This document shows, in pieces, positions 62,809-64,000 of a stretch of 64,000 nt of DNA. The position numbers and the translations under genes were made by a program. The DNA comes from Mesodorylaimus sp. YZB2_4 (lineage: Eukaryota > Nematoda > Enoplea > Dorylaimida > Dorylaimidae). The notes under the pieces were generated by a model. It did no database searches, was not told where the DNA came from, and was given only the letters and a program-made list of their open reading frames with translations. Numbering within the stretch: position 1 is the first letter of the stretch; every line of letters begins with the position of its first letter. The stretch spans positions 1 to 64,000 of the forward strand of contig JASANH010000728.1 in assembly GCA_030248295.1 (NCBI GenBank), read 5' to 3'.

Positions 62809-64000
62809 TTACAGTAACAATGGCTTAGTACTACCATCAGGCAAACAAATACGTTTCACGTACAAACTAGTCAACCCTTGTTTGAACTGCACATACGTAT
62901 ATACATTGTTTTTCACAGGGCGGATACCAACGTTCACTGCCTCACATAATGCGTCAGGTTCATCAAACAACACTTTATGAAAATTCTCAAAATTCATGAT
63001 TTCCTTGTTTCTGGCCTGCACTCCTTTGATCTTGACACTTTCGTCACACACATAGCACTTGGAACATAATCCAATAAAACGATCAGCCGTCTTCTCCACT
63101 TTCAATAAACCTGGCACCCTCTTCTGCGACTCATCCTCCACAAACCATAAATGCTTGACACTGTCATACTCAGCTCTTAACTCCGGCCTAATCAACTCAT
63201 CAAGCGACTCAGCGGCCAAAGCTATATAAATAGAATCAGTGTCAGATTCCAAAAACATAAAATCAGACTTGTCCACATATTTCAACAGGACGTCATAAAT
63301 AAAAGCCAGCACTTTCAACTTGGCGTAGGCATACACACTCAATCCAATCACCATGGGCAAATTGAAGTTGATGGCTTTCTTCTTCATAGAAACTTCAAAA
63401 CAGTTGTTGCTTACTTCATCTGTCCGATGGTGGTAGGGATCGTTATGGACAGTGGTCATTTCTTGGCGATCCACAAACTCAACATTCATATGCCTTTTCA
63501 AATTGGTGATGGTCTTGCCATAGCTGCTGTTGCCCAAAAGTTTGTAGACATCGGCCATTGTTCCCATTGCGGCTTTATTCATATCACCTTGAATTCTCTT
63601 CTCCGTCACTTTTTGACCAAACCACGTGAAGGCGTTCTCCCGATCGTACTGCACCACTTCATAAATTTTCGTTATCTCCACGCCATGCATTTGATAGAAT
63701 TTGAGCAGTGGAGTCATCAGCCATATGCCTTCACCAAAATAGCTTCCGATCAGGCAGTCCCTTGGCTTCTTGAGTGCACCCTTCTTTTCGGCCAATTTTT
63801 TCATAAATGGACCAACATCGTCCAGCCCCACATCGGCATGCTTGATGATTGGAGGGAAGTCTTCGTACGGTTCTTTCTTGTCGTCTCTAGTGTAGAGATC
63901 GACTTTGGCGAAACCAAACACTTTCTCCTCCATGATGCCGGCAAACATGTCTTCTTCATCGACTTGATCCATATTGGAAAACGGCCTGATTGGATGCTGT
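62809..64000 (-). CDS. POLB: Second-type DNA polymerase B, C-terminal half, cut by window edge
   Basis: The frame is open from the stop at 62809 to the window end, so the first Met shown at 63972 is internal. Polymerase motif B is KLLGNSSYGK at about residue 143 from that Met, and motif C FLESDTDSIYIAL is at about 240. A C-terminal block has GLLKVEKTADRFIGLCSKCYVCD. The order and the N-S-x-Y-G, D-T-D-S motifs are those of protein-primed (Polinton/adintovirus-like) polymerases, but no intron is visible here and the sequence is clearly different from the PolB at 23877-28799. It converges on the glycoprotein gene with 101 bp between ends. Confidence 0.85.
   Translation of the reverse strand, partial: QHPIRPFSNMDQVDEEDMFAGIMEEKVFGFAKVDLYTRDDKKEPYEDFPPIIKHADVGLDDVGPFMKKLAEKKGALKKPRDCLIGSYFGEGIWLMTPLLKFYQMHGVEITKIYEVVQYDRENAFTWFGQKVTEKRIQGDMNKAAMGTMADVYKLLGNSSYGKTITNLKRHMNVEFVDRQEMTTVHNDPYHHRTDEVSNNCFEVSMKKKAINFNLPMVIGLSVYAYAKLKVLAFIYDVLLKYVDKSDFMFLESDTDSIYIALAAESLDELIRPELRAEYDSVKHLWFVEDESQKRVPGLLKVEKTADRFIGLCSKCYVCDESVKIKGVQARNKEIMNFENFHKVLFDEPDALCEAVNVGIRPVKNNVYTYVQFKQGLTSLYVKRICLPDGSTKPLLL

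Noticed and set aside
1-64000. CRISPR arrays, rRNA genes and bacterial operons
   Set aside because: No regularly spaced direct repeats with unique spacers and no rRNA-like blocks were seen. Short introns and LTR elements show nuclear eukaryotic DNA.

Overview
The window reads as nuclear DNA of a small metazoan, probably an invertebrate. It contains BEL/Pao fragments (known only from animals), Ty3/gypsy LTR elements, LINEs of two types, a PIF/Harbinger insertion and Polinton/Maverick-type DNA polymerase B genes. The genes that can be spliced by eye use very short GT-AG introns (44 to 146 bp). I found no convincing ordinary host gene. Almost all recognisable coding sequence belongs to mobile or virus-derived elements, so I cannot name a species.

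Layout. 1-7971 is a Ty3/gypsy element (G1, plus strand) whose 5' LTR lies outside the window. It has an intact 1.4-kb-aa-scale pol that ends in a PWWP domain, and a 1040-bp 3' LTR. 10391-13632 holds LINE scraps, including one with a twin-priming-type inversion, and a BEL/Pao RT scrap. 15446 to about 18262 (minus) is a decayed LINE with a restriction-like endonuclease. It is split at its 5' side by a 795-bp Harbinger-type element (18288-19082) with 23-bp TIRs and TAA duplications. 22604-23719 is an extraordinary C-rich tract ending in 62 consecutive C, which may be an assembly artefact.

23877-28799 (minus) is a Polinton-type DNA polymerase B with ten short introns, one frameshift and one nonsense codon. 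Its upstream neighbour on the opposite strand is a PC4-like gene. 30387-31338 (minus) is an N-terminal fragment of a different PolB. 35150-41230 is dominated by a large imperfect palindrome and a separate 654-bp foldback element. 42383-42856 (minus) is a BEL/Pao protease scrap. 43048-48007 (minus) is a nearly complete L1/Tx1-like LINE with ORF1 and ORF2.

48133-49652 is another copy of the inverted-repeat family, and a second Ty3/gypsy element (G2, 49674-57398) sits 21 bp beyond it. G2 has 192-bp LTRs that differ at one base and TATG target duplications, yet its frames carry several stops and two frameshifts. It also ends in a PWWP-like domain. 58393-58690 is a degenerate minisatellite. 60413-64000 is a second Polinton/adintovirus-like gene block: packaging ATPase, two small conserved-looking ORFs, a spliced type I membrane glycoprotein, and a second, unrelated PolB running off the window edge.

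The most notable points are the PWWP modules fused to two different gypsy polyproteins, the intron-rich PolB, the spliced membrane glycoprotein in the second Polinton-like block, and the mismatch between near-identical LTRs and broken frames in G2.
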